Assembly (NCBI GenBank): GCA_035582835.1
Contig: JAYKAV010000011.1
Span: 1-64,000 of the forward strand
Origin: Phoebastria nigripes
Taxonomy: Eukaryota; Chordata; Aves; Procellariiformes; Diomedeidae
Length of the DNA stretch: 64,000 nucleotides
Reading direction: 5' to 3'
Below are positions 44,842-56,615 of the stretch, in pieces. A model generated the notes under the pieces. It was not told the DNA's origin, made no database searches, and saw nothing but the letters and a program-made list of their open reading frames with translations. Position numbers and translations under genes: made by a program. Position 1 is the stretch's first letter. Every line of letters starts with the position of its first letter.

Positions 44842-45690
44842 TAACAGGAGGACAAACAGGAGGAGGAGAAAAAGAAGGAAGACAAACAGGATGAACTGGT
44901 GGATGGCAGGAGGAGGAGGAAGGGGATGAAGAAGACGAGGAACATAGAGAATGAAAACAAGGAGGAAGAAGAGAAAGAAAAAGAGGAAGAGGAAGAACAT
45001 GGGGAGGAGCAAGAGGAGGAGAAAGAAGAGGTGGAATAGGAACACAAGTAACAGAAGAGGAACAGGTGGCACAGGACAAGGAGCAGGAGGAAAAATCTGA
45101 AGAGAAGAACGATGAGCAGGAGGAGGAACAGAAGATAGAGGAACAAGATACAGAACAGGAGGAGGAGGACAAACATGAGAAAGAAGAGGAAAAAAAAGGA
45201 GGAAGAGGAGTAGGACAAGGAGGAGGAGGAGGGAGAGGGGCAGGAGGAGGAGAAGGAGGAAGGAAAAGGAGAAGGAGAAGGAAGAGGAATGGGAATATGA
45301 GGAGGAGGAAGACAAAGAGAAGGAAGAGGAGGATGACACACAGGATGAGGAGGAACAGAACAAAGAGGAAGCGGTGGAGGAGGCGGGGGAGAATGAGCAG
45401 AAGAAGGAGGAGAAACAAGAAGAGGATGAGCAAGANGATGAACAGGAGAATAAGGACAATTAAGAGGAGAAGGAGGATTAAGATGAAGTTGTGGAGGAGG
45501 AGCGGGAGGAAGGGGGAGGGAGAAGAGGAGGATGAGGACAACTACAGCAACGACAAACAGGAGGACAGACAGAAGGAGGAGAAGAAGGGTAAAAGAATGA
45601 CAATGAAGAGGAATAGGAACAGGAGGTGGAGGAAGACAACCAGGCAGAGGATGAGGGGGACGAGAGAAGGAAGTATTGCGAGCTAAATGT
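44842..45690. repeat. Long purine tract (GGA/GAA-rich), about 850 bp
   Basis: The plus strand is almost wholly A and G in GGA, GAA and AGGA patterns. Long open frames on both strands (Glu/Lys-rich one way, Ser/Leu/Pro-rich the other) are compositional and not genes. Confidence 0.9.
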
Positions 45691-45699
45691 TCCAAGGCA

Positions 45700-46950
45700 C
45701 ACATACAGCAATGTACAATGAGAAATTACAAATAAACATACTCGGGAACAAGTCCCCATGGTCACCTTTTTCTCCCCTTCCCCCAGAGATTTTGTCTGTT
45801 CACCTTGAGCCGGGGAGAAGGTGTGTGTGTGGGTGAGGACGATCTGCTTTATCCCTTTAATTTTTACGCCTCAGCAAAAACACTGCAAGATTCGTACTAG
45901 AGGACAGCACTGAAATCAAAGGGTAAGCGACCAAGAAGACTCCAACCGCACATTTCCACCTGATTGCCTTAAACAAAAGAGAGTTTGGATCCTGATTGCT
46001 CACTTCAGCCTGGAATAGTCCCATCCCTCGTCTGAAAGCTCCTGCGTGCCTGGCTGAGGACAGACACAATCCACACAGAGAACAATCAGAGCTCAACCCT
46101 GCACTTTCCTTGGTCATGTTTCCTTGGAAAACTTCTTTGCTGGGTTGGTTGAAAACCTGTAACTGCAAGAACCAGGAAGAAAACCTCCCTGACGGGTTGA
46201 CTGGAACTTCCCAGCTGTGGTAAAACCATCTGCCCTCGGTACCCCCATTTCCCAAGAGCCGGCAGCACAGGTTGGGTGGGAGGAAGGCATGAATCAGACC
46301 TCGGAGCCGAGAGACGAGCACAAGCATCTGCCAAGGGAGCTGCATCCAACCAAGAGCACTCCCCACTGGCTTCTCTGACAACACAGCCCCGGTGCGTGCT
46401 CCCACCAGGAGGGAAAAACAACTTCCACTTCTGCAAACCCTCATTTATGAAAGACTGTCAACAGCCCCCAGAGATGGGGCTGTCCATGAACATTAGAAGC
46501 ACATGAAGGCCAGGAGATTGGAAAGGCACCTGGTCTGACCCCACNAGAGCATGCCTGCTCCAAAGCGTGGCAGCCTCCTGTCAGAGAGGAGGCCACTCCA
46601 CCTTCCCCTGCCCTGCTAGTGTGAAACAGTGGTCTCCAGATGTCAGGGCTCAGGCTGGTGACACTTCGGGTAGCAGCAGGAACGCTTTGGCCTACGTGCA
46701 AAGTGTTCCCAGAGCTTTCTGCTGGCAGTTGCACAGCTCACAGCCCAGGACACAAGTGTCTGTGACTGCCGTGTGGTTTTCAGTTTGCCTTCCCAGACCA
46801 AACCAAGCTGTGATGCAAGAGCTTTGGTCCTCCCTGTCTCCCAAGGAAAGCTAGAAATGGCGTTATCACCATCGAGCTCCTGCAGGATAGAAAGAAAACT
46901 TGTCAGGCAGCAGTTGCGTCCTGTTGCGTAGGCTTTGAACTAGCCCTGGT
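45700..46950. other. Unassigned sequence after the purine tract
   Basis: No gene, RNA or known repeat could be recognised here. The ORFs present lack any protein-like pattern. Confidence 0.4.
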
Positions 46951-46954
46951 GAAA

Positions 46955-47410
46955 AAGCTGATCAGCAGACTGTGCTACATAAGAAAAAGCTCCTATGTAA
47001 AGATGGCTTTGAAGACATGCGCAAGAGAACTTGACCGACAGTGACCTCGCCTATACAAGTGGGTCTATTGTTAGAAGAAACCAGATGGAAACTGGCTGAA
47101 AGCAGCAAAGTTGCAACAAAATAGTGCAAACTCAGCTAATAAATATGCATTAAGCGTGCTTGCACGAGGTGTTCACATGAACAAATACTAAAAAGTGAAT
47201 GGTAACAGCCGATCTCATGGCCAAAGCCAATAGGTTTTTTAGATTGTAAAAATGAATATGTGAGTAGCCTTAAGATTGCACATAGGAATCAAGAATTCTA
47301 ACACGGGGTCCTTCTCGGGCTCCCAGCCGAGAGGCACCTTTATGGTCAGCAATAAAAAGGAGTTTTAGCTAGTGTGTACATCTGCTGCCCTCTTTCCTGT
47401 ACCCACACAT
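46955..47410 (+). mobile_element. Possible LTR-like element
   Basis: The block ends with a hairpin-prone GGGCTCCCAGCCGAGAGGC, AATAAAAAGG at about 47350 and a pyrimidine-rich CCCTCTTTCCTGTACCCACA close, as in the R-U5 part of an LTR. Boundaries and family are uncertain. Confidence 0.35.
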
Positions 47411-49380
47411 GAACTAGAAGAGAAGAAAAGTGCAAGCAAATCCATTTCGTTAAAAGTTCAGGTCAACTTTTAAACAGCCAAAACCCTGAATAGTTACGCT
47501 GACCCTTACTTAGATATTTATTTTATCTTCCTTTGATATGTAACCAAGCACATTCCCTCCTACCCACAGTCTTTCCTCCCATCCTCACAGCTCTCCTACA
47601 TAAGAAACATAAGCTACATAAGCTACAAAAGAAAAAAAAACCTGCTTTGATGAACACCAAAACACCCATGACTTTCTCAAACTCTTCATTGCCCCATCTG
47701 AGAGTCAAGGGTCAGGATCTCCTAACGACTCTTTCACAGGCACTGCCCTGAAAACCCCCCACTGCTGCTCTACTAGTGCACAAAGAGATTAGGAAGAATT
47801 TCATTTTTAAGTCTATGTNGACAGTTTCTGAAATTAGACAAGTAATTTTTAACAAGGATAAGCCCTTTGCCTTGCATCTGGCAACCAACAGGGATGTGGA
47901 CCAAGCAGCACAGACCAGTGCCATCCACAAACCACCACTCTACGCACAGGGAAAGCACGACAAGTCAGATGTGGTACCCAATAATGACAAAAAATGGCTC
48001 TTCACATCAGTTCTCTGTACGATCAGATTAGTTCTTTTAGTCAGACAGGGAAATCGGAAGTGATTTCTTCTTTTGCTGAAGTAGACTTTTCAGTAGGTAT
48101 TGCCAAAGAATGTAAAAACAACCAAAAAAAGTTAAAGCAGGTACTTTCATCCTCACTAGATGCGTATCATGTGAGTGTTTCTCACATTCTCTTCTCCACT
48201 CTAAAGGGTCCCCACTTAAGATGCATGTGAGTTACGCTACCATTAAGTATACACCACTACCAGACATTTCTCTAGACTGAAGGCTGGCAGCAGTGTACAA
48301 GGACAGTCCTTTCTGGACACCTCACTCCCTGGTAGAAAACCTAGAGGCTTCCTTGAATGACAGAAATCCAAAGAGCTACAATAAGCTTTTTAAATCAAGC
48401 ACAGCAAATAAAAAGCAAACAAACAAACAAAAAACAGGTAAACCTCTGAGGCACTAATGAGGAACTAAAGGTCTCCTGTTACGTCCACTACCCCTCAGAC
48501 AGGTGGCTTAAAGAGACGCCTGCAAAGAATCCACGGATGGAAGATAACCCTGATAAGATCCAGTATGACCAACATGGAAACAGCAGCGCTGACCCTTCTT
48601 CCGCTCCTCCTACGAGCTCTTCGCCAGCCACGTGAAGGGGCAAAATGAAGGATGATCAAATCAGATCTGACAAGAAATTGCCCCCCCAAAATCCAAAATG
48701 ATCAAGAAATGTATTTGAAATACAGATTCACATCCACTATCATGGATGATGAACCTCACCCTAAGCACACGTTGTGCCTTGATAGAGGAGCTAAGGACTG
48801 CATGAAGTCACCACCACGAGCAGACGTTCAAAATCGAAGCATCCAGAACACGCAGACAAACCTCCACCATTTTTCCAGCGATGTTTCAAGCGATACTCAG
48901 TCCAGGACTTTACGAAATGTCACTAAACTTAACGATAGCAACCTCTTTGCAGGTTTCTTACTCAAAAGCAGAAACCAAAAAGCCATGTACCCTTGGGGAA
49001 ACCCTTGCCCTTCCATGTGCCGGGTGTCTTCCCATGGCTCTTCCTCAAGGCAGGAGAAATGACCCTGAATTTGGAAGTCCACATAAATTCAGAAGTACAC
49101 TTAGTCCTCTGGCAGTCATTACCTATGGGCCAGAAGTCCTCTCACCCCTCCCCAGAAGTGCCCATTAGTCGTCTGGCAGTCATTCTCCATGAACCAGAAG
49201 TCCTCCATACATACATACCTACCTACCGACTCACTAGAAATGAGTCGGACCACACCAGAAGTGACACTGCCCGACCCGCTGTAGACGTATTAGACCAGAA
49301 ACAATGGTTTCAAGACAGAAAACACAACACAATCCACCAGAACAGCAAAAAAATCAACCAGAAGAAACATCGTACAGAAA
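47411..49380. other. Unassigned sequence with a small tandem duplication
   Basis: No gene is seen. About 49090-49205 contains two diverged copies of 'ttagtcctctggcagtcatt ... accagaagtcctc', followed by an ACAT/ACCT microsatellite at 49205-49230. Confidence 0.4.
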
Positions 49381-49384
49381 CCAA

Positions 49385-49645
49385 AGGTCCCTAACCAAAC
49401 CCTAAAAAGGCAAACAAGCTCAAAAAGGACTCTCCACAAAAACAGAACTCACAGAACACAAGATAAGGTAAAAATAACCTAACCCCAGGAACCCAGGCCC
49501 AACAAACCCAGATTCTGTCCATAACAATAACTCGCTTTAATCCTAACTCACCTAAACTCTCGCATACCATAACCCTGCCACCCCATAACCCTAGCAAACT
49601 GTAACCCTAGCATCCCATACCCCTAGCACACTGTAGCCCTAAAAT
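49385..49645. repeat. Degenerate telomere-like CCCTAA repeats
   Basis: Many CCTAA, AACCCTA and CCCTAGCA words occur here. At 49565-49640 they fall into a loose 15-19 bp period (ATAACCCTAGCA.. , TAACCCTAGCATCCC.., ACCCCTAGCACACTG..). It looks like a decayed telomere-related or independent minisatellite. Confidence 0.55.
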
Positions 49646-49649
49646 ATCA

Positions 49650-51280
49650 AAAAATTGAACACAAACTCCCTGGAAATCTCTGCCAGGGCCTTCAGGTGGC
49701 CCCAGATTTCAGACATCACAACTTTGAAGTGGGAGTGGGACAGAGCCACCGGGATGTCACCAGCATCCATCTTCACATCATCCGTCATGCCCTGAAAAAG
49801 TGCCTGGGTTAAACACTCCCAGGGAGAAAGGCTGAGGCACTTGGAGACTTTGAACTGGCCAGCCGTGACCACGGGGCTGCACCTCATCATTTCTGTGTCA
49901 GAGCCACCAGGCAGATGACCCTGTCCTCCTTGAGACACCCCTCGGGGCAACTGTACCCAGCACCGGGTGGCTGGATACGGCCTTTGCTCTATGGGGAGGC
50001 GCTTCCTGGGAGTTGGATCTCTCATGGGGGCACTGGGAAACCCTCCTCAGGCCTGGATGCCTGAGAAACATCTCTGCACTGCTCCATATCTCACCAAAAC
50101 CAGGGGCGTAGGAAGGTTGGTTTGGTGGCCTCCAAGAGAACCAGCTCACCTGGGCTGCTTTGCAGCCACCGGGCACCTTTGCTGTCAGGTGGGTCTCAGC
50201 GCCGCTCTGCAGTCGGCTGTCACCTCCCTGCAGGACACTCTCCAGCGCACAGTACGTCTCTGCTTGGTCANCCTGTGGACAAAGATCGAAAGGGAGGGAT
50301 GGGGTTTGCTTTGCCCCCATTCCCAGGGTGCCACAAGAGAGACCTGCCACCCCCAAATCAGCTGTGTAACGTGGACACCACATACGAGCTGCAGATGTGG
50401 GTCAGGAGGGCTGCAAGGAGCAGGCAAGACATTCTGTGGTGTCCCCGGTGCTGGCAGAAAGCAGAGCTGGAGACAACGGGGGGAAGCCCAGGGCAGCCGG
50501 CAGGTGGTGGTGGGGCCCGGCAGGGTGCAGCACCTGCAGAAATGCCCGGCTCCTTAAGCCTTGGCCCAGGGCTGCAGCATGGGGCTGGCACCAGCTGGGG
50601 CTTCACTGGGAAAAACCAGGCAGGGGTGACCCTGACATCCTGCAAACGTACCCAGCCCTGGGATTTGACAACCTGTTGCTTTGCCCATCGCCGCCACAGG
50701 ATCCAGAAAGCAGCGCCACTGGCCCTGGCGTGGTCATGAGCCATCTCTCAATGGACGAGTCTTTAAGCAGCAGGCCTAAAAGGAGGAAAAATTGCCCACA
50801 ATTAACCTGTGCTCAAGGTTTTGCAGGCAGTATTGTTTTTTGAGCTGCCTGGCGGTGCTGTTCCTGGGGAGCGCCCAAGAAACAGGGCAGCTGCCTGTAC
50901 CTGCAGGCAGGTGGTGGAGTGTGCGCAGTGGGAGTGAGCGGTGGTTTGTGAGGCTGTTGAACGGGTTCAGGCTTTAAATGTGTCCAACCTGATACGCCTC
51001 CTTCCTTTTTCCTTGCAGGTTGTATTTAGAGCTTAAATAGTATTTTTTTAAAAGCAAAACCAACAAGCAAACAAACAAAAAAAGAGCTGGGCAATTTTTT
51101 TCCTCCCAGCTGGGCTTTTTTACCCCAGTCCTGGCCACTCTGCAAGGTGATGATCGTCACCGATATTAGAGTGCAGGATTGGGCCCAGGGCAGGGCTTTT
51201 GCAGGCAGCACATTTCTTGAGGCTCCCGGTAATGCAGTTCCTGGGGAGTGCTCAAGAAATGGAGCAGTTGCCCATAATTG
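49650..51280. other. Unassigned GC-rich sequence with one diverged duplication
   Basis: A segment at about 50818-50896 ('ttttgcaggcagtattg ... gttcctggggagcgcccaagaaa') recurs at about 51197-51272. A minus-strand open frame at 49639-50025 ends in a plausible helix but matches no family I can name. No gene is called. Confidence 0.4.
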
Positions 51281-51284
51281 CTAT

Positions 51285-52230
51285 TTTTGGTCTGTCCCCA
51301 TCGCTCTCTGTCCAGCTCCCTGCCCCCATTTTTTAATTCCTCCCTCTCTGTCTTTAGACCATCGCTACTTTTTTCTTTTCTGACTCCCTGTCTGTATTTT
51401 CTAATTCCTCCCTGCCTGTCCTATAGCCTGTTGCCATTTTTTTCTTTCTCTACATCTCTCTCTCCCGCTCCCTGTCCTTCTCTTTTTCCTATCACTGTGT
51501 CTTGCTTCCTGGCCTTATTTTTCCTCTCTGTCCTGCAGCCTGTCCCCTCTTTCCTGCCTGTATCCCCTGCTCAGCTGGCTGTGCAGCTGAGCTGCAGGCT
51601 GGGCCTCCATCCTGCTTCCCAGCCCCTTTTGCTCTTCCACCATCTCCATCCTGGAGGCCATCGCTCTTCTGTCCTTCTCCGTCTCCTTGTCCTGATCCAC
51701 ATCCCTCCGTTTCTCAGTCTCTCTGGATTGTTTCCTGTCCTTCCCCTGCTCTGTCTCCTGCTCTCTGTCCCTGCCTCTCCCTTTCTCTCTCCCCTTCCTT
51801 TTCCCTTTCACACTTCCCCTCTGTCCCTCTGTCCTGCTCCCTGTCCCATTTCTCTGTCACTCCGCTCCCCTGGTGCCTCTTCCGTCTCTCTGTCCCCCCA
51901 TCCCACTCTCTCGTCCTGCCTGTGTCAGCCCATCCCTCTGCCCTCCTCCCTGCCCTTCTTCTCCTCTCTCTGTCCCTCTGTCCTGCTGCTTATCACTATT
52001 TTTCTTCCAGCACCCTGCTGTCCCCTTCCCCTCCATCTCTTTCCCGCTCTATCCCTCTGCCGGCTCCTCACCACTATTTTTCCTTTCTCCACTCCCTGCC
52101 CAGCTCCCCCCGTCCTCCTCGTCCCTCTGTCCTGCTCCCGTCCTTCTGTCCGTCTCCCGTCCCTCTCCTGCCACCCCACCACCCTGCCCCACCTCTCTCT
52201 GCGGCTCTGTCCCTCTCTCCTCCTCCTCCC
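51285..52230. repeat. Pyrimidine-rich minisatellite, left block
   Basis: Imperfect tandem copies of a core like CTCTGTCCTGCTCCCTGTCC. The plus strand is nearly all C and T. Open frames of up to 397 codons run through it but are low-complexity Ser/Leu/Pro text. Confidence 0.85.
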
Positions 52231-52371
52231 TGCTCCACCAGGGCTCTGGGGCCTGGGCCTGGGCCGGGGCAGCCCCAGGGAGGTGGCCATGGGGCCTGCG
52301 GGGGGACAGGGACGGGGCGGAGGGGGACGGTGTCCCCGCAGGGCCAGACAGCAGGGCAGGTGCGCCCCAGG

Positions 52372-52391
52372 GCATGCTGGGAGAGGTAGTC
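52372..52391 (-). promoter_or_regulatory. ZNF143-type promoter motif
   Basis: GCATGCTGGGAGAGGTAGTC closely resembles the ZNF143/SBS core (ACTACAATTCCCAGCATGC read on the other strand), with changes only in the middle. Such sites sit near transcription starts. It lies in a short GC-rich island between two pyrimidine blocks. Confidence 0.5.
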
Positions 52392-52543
52392 CTGGGGCAC
52401 AGGGCTGCCCAGCAGCCATGTTGGTCTTGGGAGGTGCAGTCTTTGCTCCAGCTGTGGCCTGGTTGAGGTGAGGGCTGGGGCCTCTCAGACTGCATCTGGT
52501 TCTAGTTTGCGTGGGCTGTCTCTGGCCTCGCTCTCCTGGCAGC

Positions 52544-52626
52544 ATGGGCGAAAAGGGGCAGGCGGACACTTACTGGCTTTGGAGAGGAGCTGCTGCGGCT
52601 GAAGCTGAAGAGACCAGAAAAAGGTA
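52544..52626 (+). other. Possible first exon of an unidentified plus-strand transcript
   Basis: An ATG at 52544 opens 27 codons up to a GTAAAG donor-like site, about 150 bp after the ZNF143-type motif. An alternative frame gives ELLRLKLKRPEK followed, one base out of frame, by VKQLENEMKGIPSATASS. I do not recognise a product. A further candidate exon, open from a ttcttcccag acceptor at about 55648, lies 3 kb on. Confidence 0.25.
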
Positions 52627-53039
52627 AAGCAGCTGGAGAATGAAATGAAGGGGATCCCGTCAGCTACTGCCTCCAGCTGCAGACAAGAGACAGCCGGCCT
52701 CTCGGGTGAGGAAGGGTCCCTCTGAGCAGTCCTCAGCAGACCAGATTGCCAACATGCACTGCGGGATCTGTATAAGTAAGGAAAATTACAGTACGGCCAT
52801 GTAGTGTGTGTGTGTGTATCTAGGAAGCCTCGTGTTGTAAGAGCTGTAAGACACCAATGTGTTCTCTTAGGTGGAGGACAGTCAAGTGACTGGAGCTACA
52901 GAAGAGTAAGGGAGGAAAGGACAGACAGACAGACAAAGAAGTGCCTGAACTCTAAAATTTGCCTGGCAGTGCAGAGAGCAGGAAATCCGGTGAGTCCTGG
53001 GCCCTTGGGGTCATGTCACCCCTCTTCTGCGTCCCAGTC

Positions 53040-55260
53040 TCTCCCTGCTCCCTCCCCTTTCCCTCTGTGTGATTTTTTTCGCTTCCCTGTACCTCCCTTC
53101 CTCTCTATTATTGTGCTCTGCTCCCTGTCCCCTCTTTCTTTTTTCTCCAAGTCTCTCTCTCTCTCACTGTCATCCTACCTCTCCCTTTAAGTTCCTTGTC
53201 GCCCCTCTTTCCTGCTCCCTCTGCTTCTTTTTTTCTGTCTCTCTCTGCCCTGCAGGCCATCACAGTTCTCCACCTCTTTGTCTTGATCTGCATCCCTCTC
53301 TTTTTTCCCATAATCTCTCTGGCCTGTTCCCTGTCTTTTGTCTCTTTCTGCCTGTATGTCCACTCCCTGTCCTTGTCTTCCCCTCTCCCTCATTCCTTCT
53401 GTTTCTCTTTCTTTCTCTCGCTCTGTCCTGTTCACTGTCGCTGTGTTTTTTCATTCTGTATCCCACTGTCCCTGTCCTCCTTCCTGTTCATCTCTTCTCT
53501 CTCTGTCCCTCTCTGCTGCTCCCTGACCATTCCCCCCACCCTCCTCCATCTTGCTGCAGGGCTCCTGATACCTCTCTCTCTTTCTCCATCCCTCTGTGCT
53601 GCTCACCATCCCTGGTTTTCTCTTTCTCTTTGTCGTTATTCTTGTCTGTCGCTCTGTCCTGCTCCCTGCCTCTATCCCTGCCCCCGTTCTTTTTTACTCC
53701 CTCTCCATCTTGCTGCCTACCCTAGGCTTTTTTTGCAGTCTCTATCCTGCCCCCAGCCCTTATTTTGCTTTCTCTCTCCTGCTCCCTCTCCCTCTTTCTG
53801 CCTCTCTTCCGCTTTCCCTACTGCTTCTTTCTCCATCTCTGTCCGGATCCCTGTCCCTTTTTTCCTCTTGCTGTCCTTCTGTCCTTTTTCTCTTTTCTGT
53901 CTTTCTCTCTCTGTCCCGTTCCCTGTCCCATCCTTTCTCACCATATCCCCCCATCCAGCTGTCTGCCCCTTCTTTCCTCTCTCTCTTGCTCTATTTTTTC
54001 TTTCTCCATCTCTCTGTCCTGCTGCTCATCACAGTTGGGTTTTTCCTCCAATGCTGTCCTGCCCCCTGTTCCTTTTCTCTCTCTCTGTCACTCTGTCCTG
54101 CTCCCTGTGTCTTCTTTTTTAATTCCTCCATCTCAGTCCTGCAGCCCGTCACTACTTTTTTCTTCTTCCATCCCTTTGTTCTGCTCCCTGCCCCTGTCCT
54201 TGTCTCTCCTTCCCTTTGTTCTGCTGGGCATGTCTTTTTCCCTTTCTGCTCCATCTCTCTGTCCTGCTCCCTGCCCCTCTCATTCCCTCTCTGTTTCTCT
54301 GTCCTTCTCCCTGTCTCTCCCCTGCCCTATTTTCTGTCCTGCTGCCTCTTCAGTTTTTCCACTCTCTCTGTCACTCTGTCCTGCTCCCTGTCGCTGTTAT
54401 TTCTCACTCCATCTTTGTCCTGCAGCCCAATGCTGTTTTTTTGGTCTTCATCTCTCTGTCCTGCTGCCCAACCCAGGCTTTTTTACCTCCATCTGTGTCC
54501 TGCTCCCTGTCTCTTATTTTTGCCTGTCTTTCCCTTTGTCCTGCCTCCCTGACCCTTTTTTCTCTCTCTGTATTGCCCTGTCCTTCTCCCTGTCNTTGTG
54601 TTTCTCTGACAATCCATGTCCTGCTCCCTTTCCTTGTCTTTCTCTGTCCCACGTCCTTCTTCCTTTCTTTCTCTTCTATCTATCCCTCTCTTCCTGCTGC
54701 TTCTTTCTCCACCTCTGTCCTGCTCCCTGCCCCTTTTCTCCTCTTGCTGTCCCTTTGTCCTGCTTCCTGTCCCCATCTTNTCTGTCTTTATTTCTCTGTC
54801 CCGCTGCCTGTCCCANTGTTTCNTNCAATACACCCCTGTCCAGCTGGCTCTCCCTTTTATTTGTCCTCTCTTCCTCTTTCCTGCTTCTCAACTCTCTTTT
54901 CCTCTTCCTCCAGCTTATTGCTGGTTTTTTTCCCCTTGTCAGTCTCTTCATCCAGACCTTACCCTCTCTTTATTTCTCAGTCACTTTGTTCTGTTCCCTG
55001 TCCTTCTTTTTCTCTCTCCATCTGTACAGCCCGCTCCCTGTCCCTTTCTTTCTCTATCCCCACTTCCTTCTTCTTCTCCTCCCACCGCTCCTGTCCCTCT
55101 GTCCTGCTCCTCGACCCTACTTTTTCTTCCTTCATGTCTCCTCAGGGCTCCTCATCCCTATTTGTCTTGATTTCTCCATCTCTCTAGCCTTTTCCCTGTA
55201 TGTTTCTTTCTCTCTCGGCTCCTCTGTCTTCTCTCTTGCCTCTTTCTAGTCCTCTGTCCT
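53040..55260. repeat. Pyrimidine-rich minisatellite, right block
   Basis: The same CTCTGTCCTGCTCCCTGTCC-type units continue for about 2.2 kb, interspersed with TTTTTCTTTCTCCATC spacers. The longest compositional open frame has 494 codons. n bases cluster near 54780-54830, where assembly was evidently hard. Confidence 0.85.
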
Positions 55261-56240
55261 TCTCCCCATCAGCTTAAACTGAATGACCAGGTGTCCCTGT
55301 GCTCTGGTACTTCCTTTAGCATTGCCCTAGGGAAGATCTGTGTTTTTAGGGCTAGGGATCATTTAGGAGCTGGTCTCCTTATGTAGACGGCAGAGCTAGG
55401 TGTAGTTAAAGCAGAGGTTATTCTCAGTTGCTGCTCTGTGCATCTTGTTGAAAGAGCAGGCTGTGGGCCTCATTTTGATAGAAGGTTTCTTGTTCTGCAC
55501 TTACTGCTCCTCGGGACACTGCACGGGAGTGGTGTTGGGGTCTGGAGGGACAAATGGGACCTGCTGTGATTCCTAGTAAATGTGAACTGAACCTGTCCTA
55601 ATGTACTCACATGAAATCAGACTGACTGTATATGGTTTTCTTCCCAGCTCCAATTCCAACCCACGTGCTCGGCACTAATGAACAAGAGACTGTGGGCTAT
55701 TTTCCAGACGTCAGTGGCTGCAAATGAGCTGAGAACATTGCTTACTTAGGTAACGGGGTAGATGGTCTGTGATAAGGGATGTGTACTTGCATGACAATGC
55801 TTTCATGAACATTTTCTGATCTTGCCACTTCAAAGCCCTTCCTTTTCTTGGAAATTTTAAGATGACATTTTTTATTCTGGGGTTCAGACTGGAGCTGGAC
55901 TTAATGTTGAACAGCTGATATAATGGGGTCCATAAAGTGTGAATAAGAACCCCACTTTTTTGTTGTTGTTTTCTAACACCGTCTGAACTTTGGTAGGCAA
56001 GAGGAAGAGTGGTTGAAAGAGTCTGTTTTTTGAGAGTAACGTATTCCCATAGCGTGTCCGTCTTTGTATAGTGAAGGTTTCCTACCNGAAGTATGATTTT
56101 GCTGGGCTGTGAGGCTGTATTGGAGTAGCAGAGGTAAGAAGTGGTGTCTTTAAAGGTAATGAAGCTGTAGCAAAACTAGTGGGAAAAGCTCATTTCTTGC
56201 TAGAACGCTGCCTGACAAAAATAGTAGCAAGTAAAGGCAC
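55261..56240. other. Unassigned sequence upstream of the membrane-protein gene
   Basis: The only protein-like item is a possible exon at about 55648-55730 after acceptor ttttcttcccag, one frame of which gives APIPTHVLGTNEQETVGYFP and a stop at 55725-55727. It may be 5' UTR or part of another transcript. Confidence 0.3.
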
Positions 56241-56539
56241 TTGCAATTGGCTTTTTTATGCAGTCTTCATACGGAGCTTTTGATATTGATTGATTTCTGG
56301 GAAGCAGGACCTGAGTGCCTGTGCACTCCCATAAGCCGTGCTGCCTCCCAAAATAGGCCCACCCTTCTGCAGTTCTGCTCCTTCCACGCTTGTATAGAAC
56401 AAGGAAATGCGATAGTGTGCAGATTCAGTAATTCACTGGCAACGGGTGTACGTTGGGGAGGCCTGGCGGAGGGCATGGCCCGCCAGGGCCATGGGGTCAC
56501 AGGGCCCTGCTTTGATGTGCTGTGCAGTGCCGGCTGCGG

Positions 56540-56615
56540 GCAACGCTCCGGCAGCAGCGGCAGCAGGAGCAGCGGCAGCAGTTGCAGCAGCAGCAGCAGC
56601 AGCTGTGGCAGCAGC
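56540..56615 (+). repeat. CAG/CGGCAG trinucleotide repeat next to a start codon
   Basis: An imperfect (CAG)n with GGCAGCAGC and TTGCAG interruptions ends at the ATG at 56616. It is open in the same frame as that ATG, so a longer Ser-rich N-terminus is formally possible, but the signal peptide argues for the ATG at 56616. Confidence 0.75.

Noticed and set aside
44779..45765. Open frames of 200-290 codons in the purine tract on both strands
   Set aside because: These are compositional. Glu/Lys/Arg strings on one strand and Ser/Leu/Pro strings on the other come from GGA/GAA repeats.
49639..50025. Minus-strand frame with a helix-like end (VVMSEIWGHLKALAEISREF)
   Set aside because: I considered a HEAT-repeat (maestro-like) fragment, but I cannot match it with confidence and saw no supporting exons.
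51278..55249. Open frames of 200-494 codons on the plus strand (and matching ones on the minus strand)
   Set aside because: They are low-complexity Ser/Leu/Pro text produced by a pyrimidine minisatellite and are open in all frames. There are no domains, start context or splice logic.
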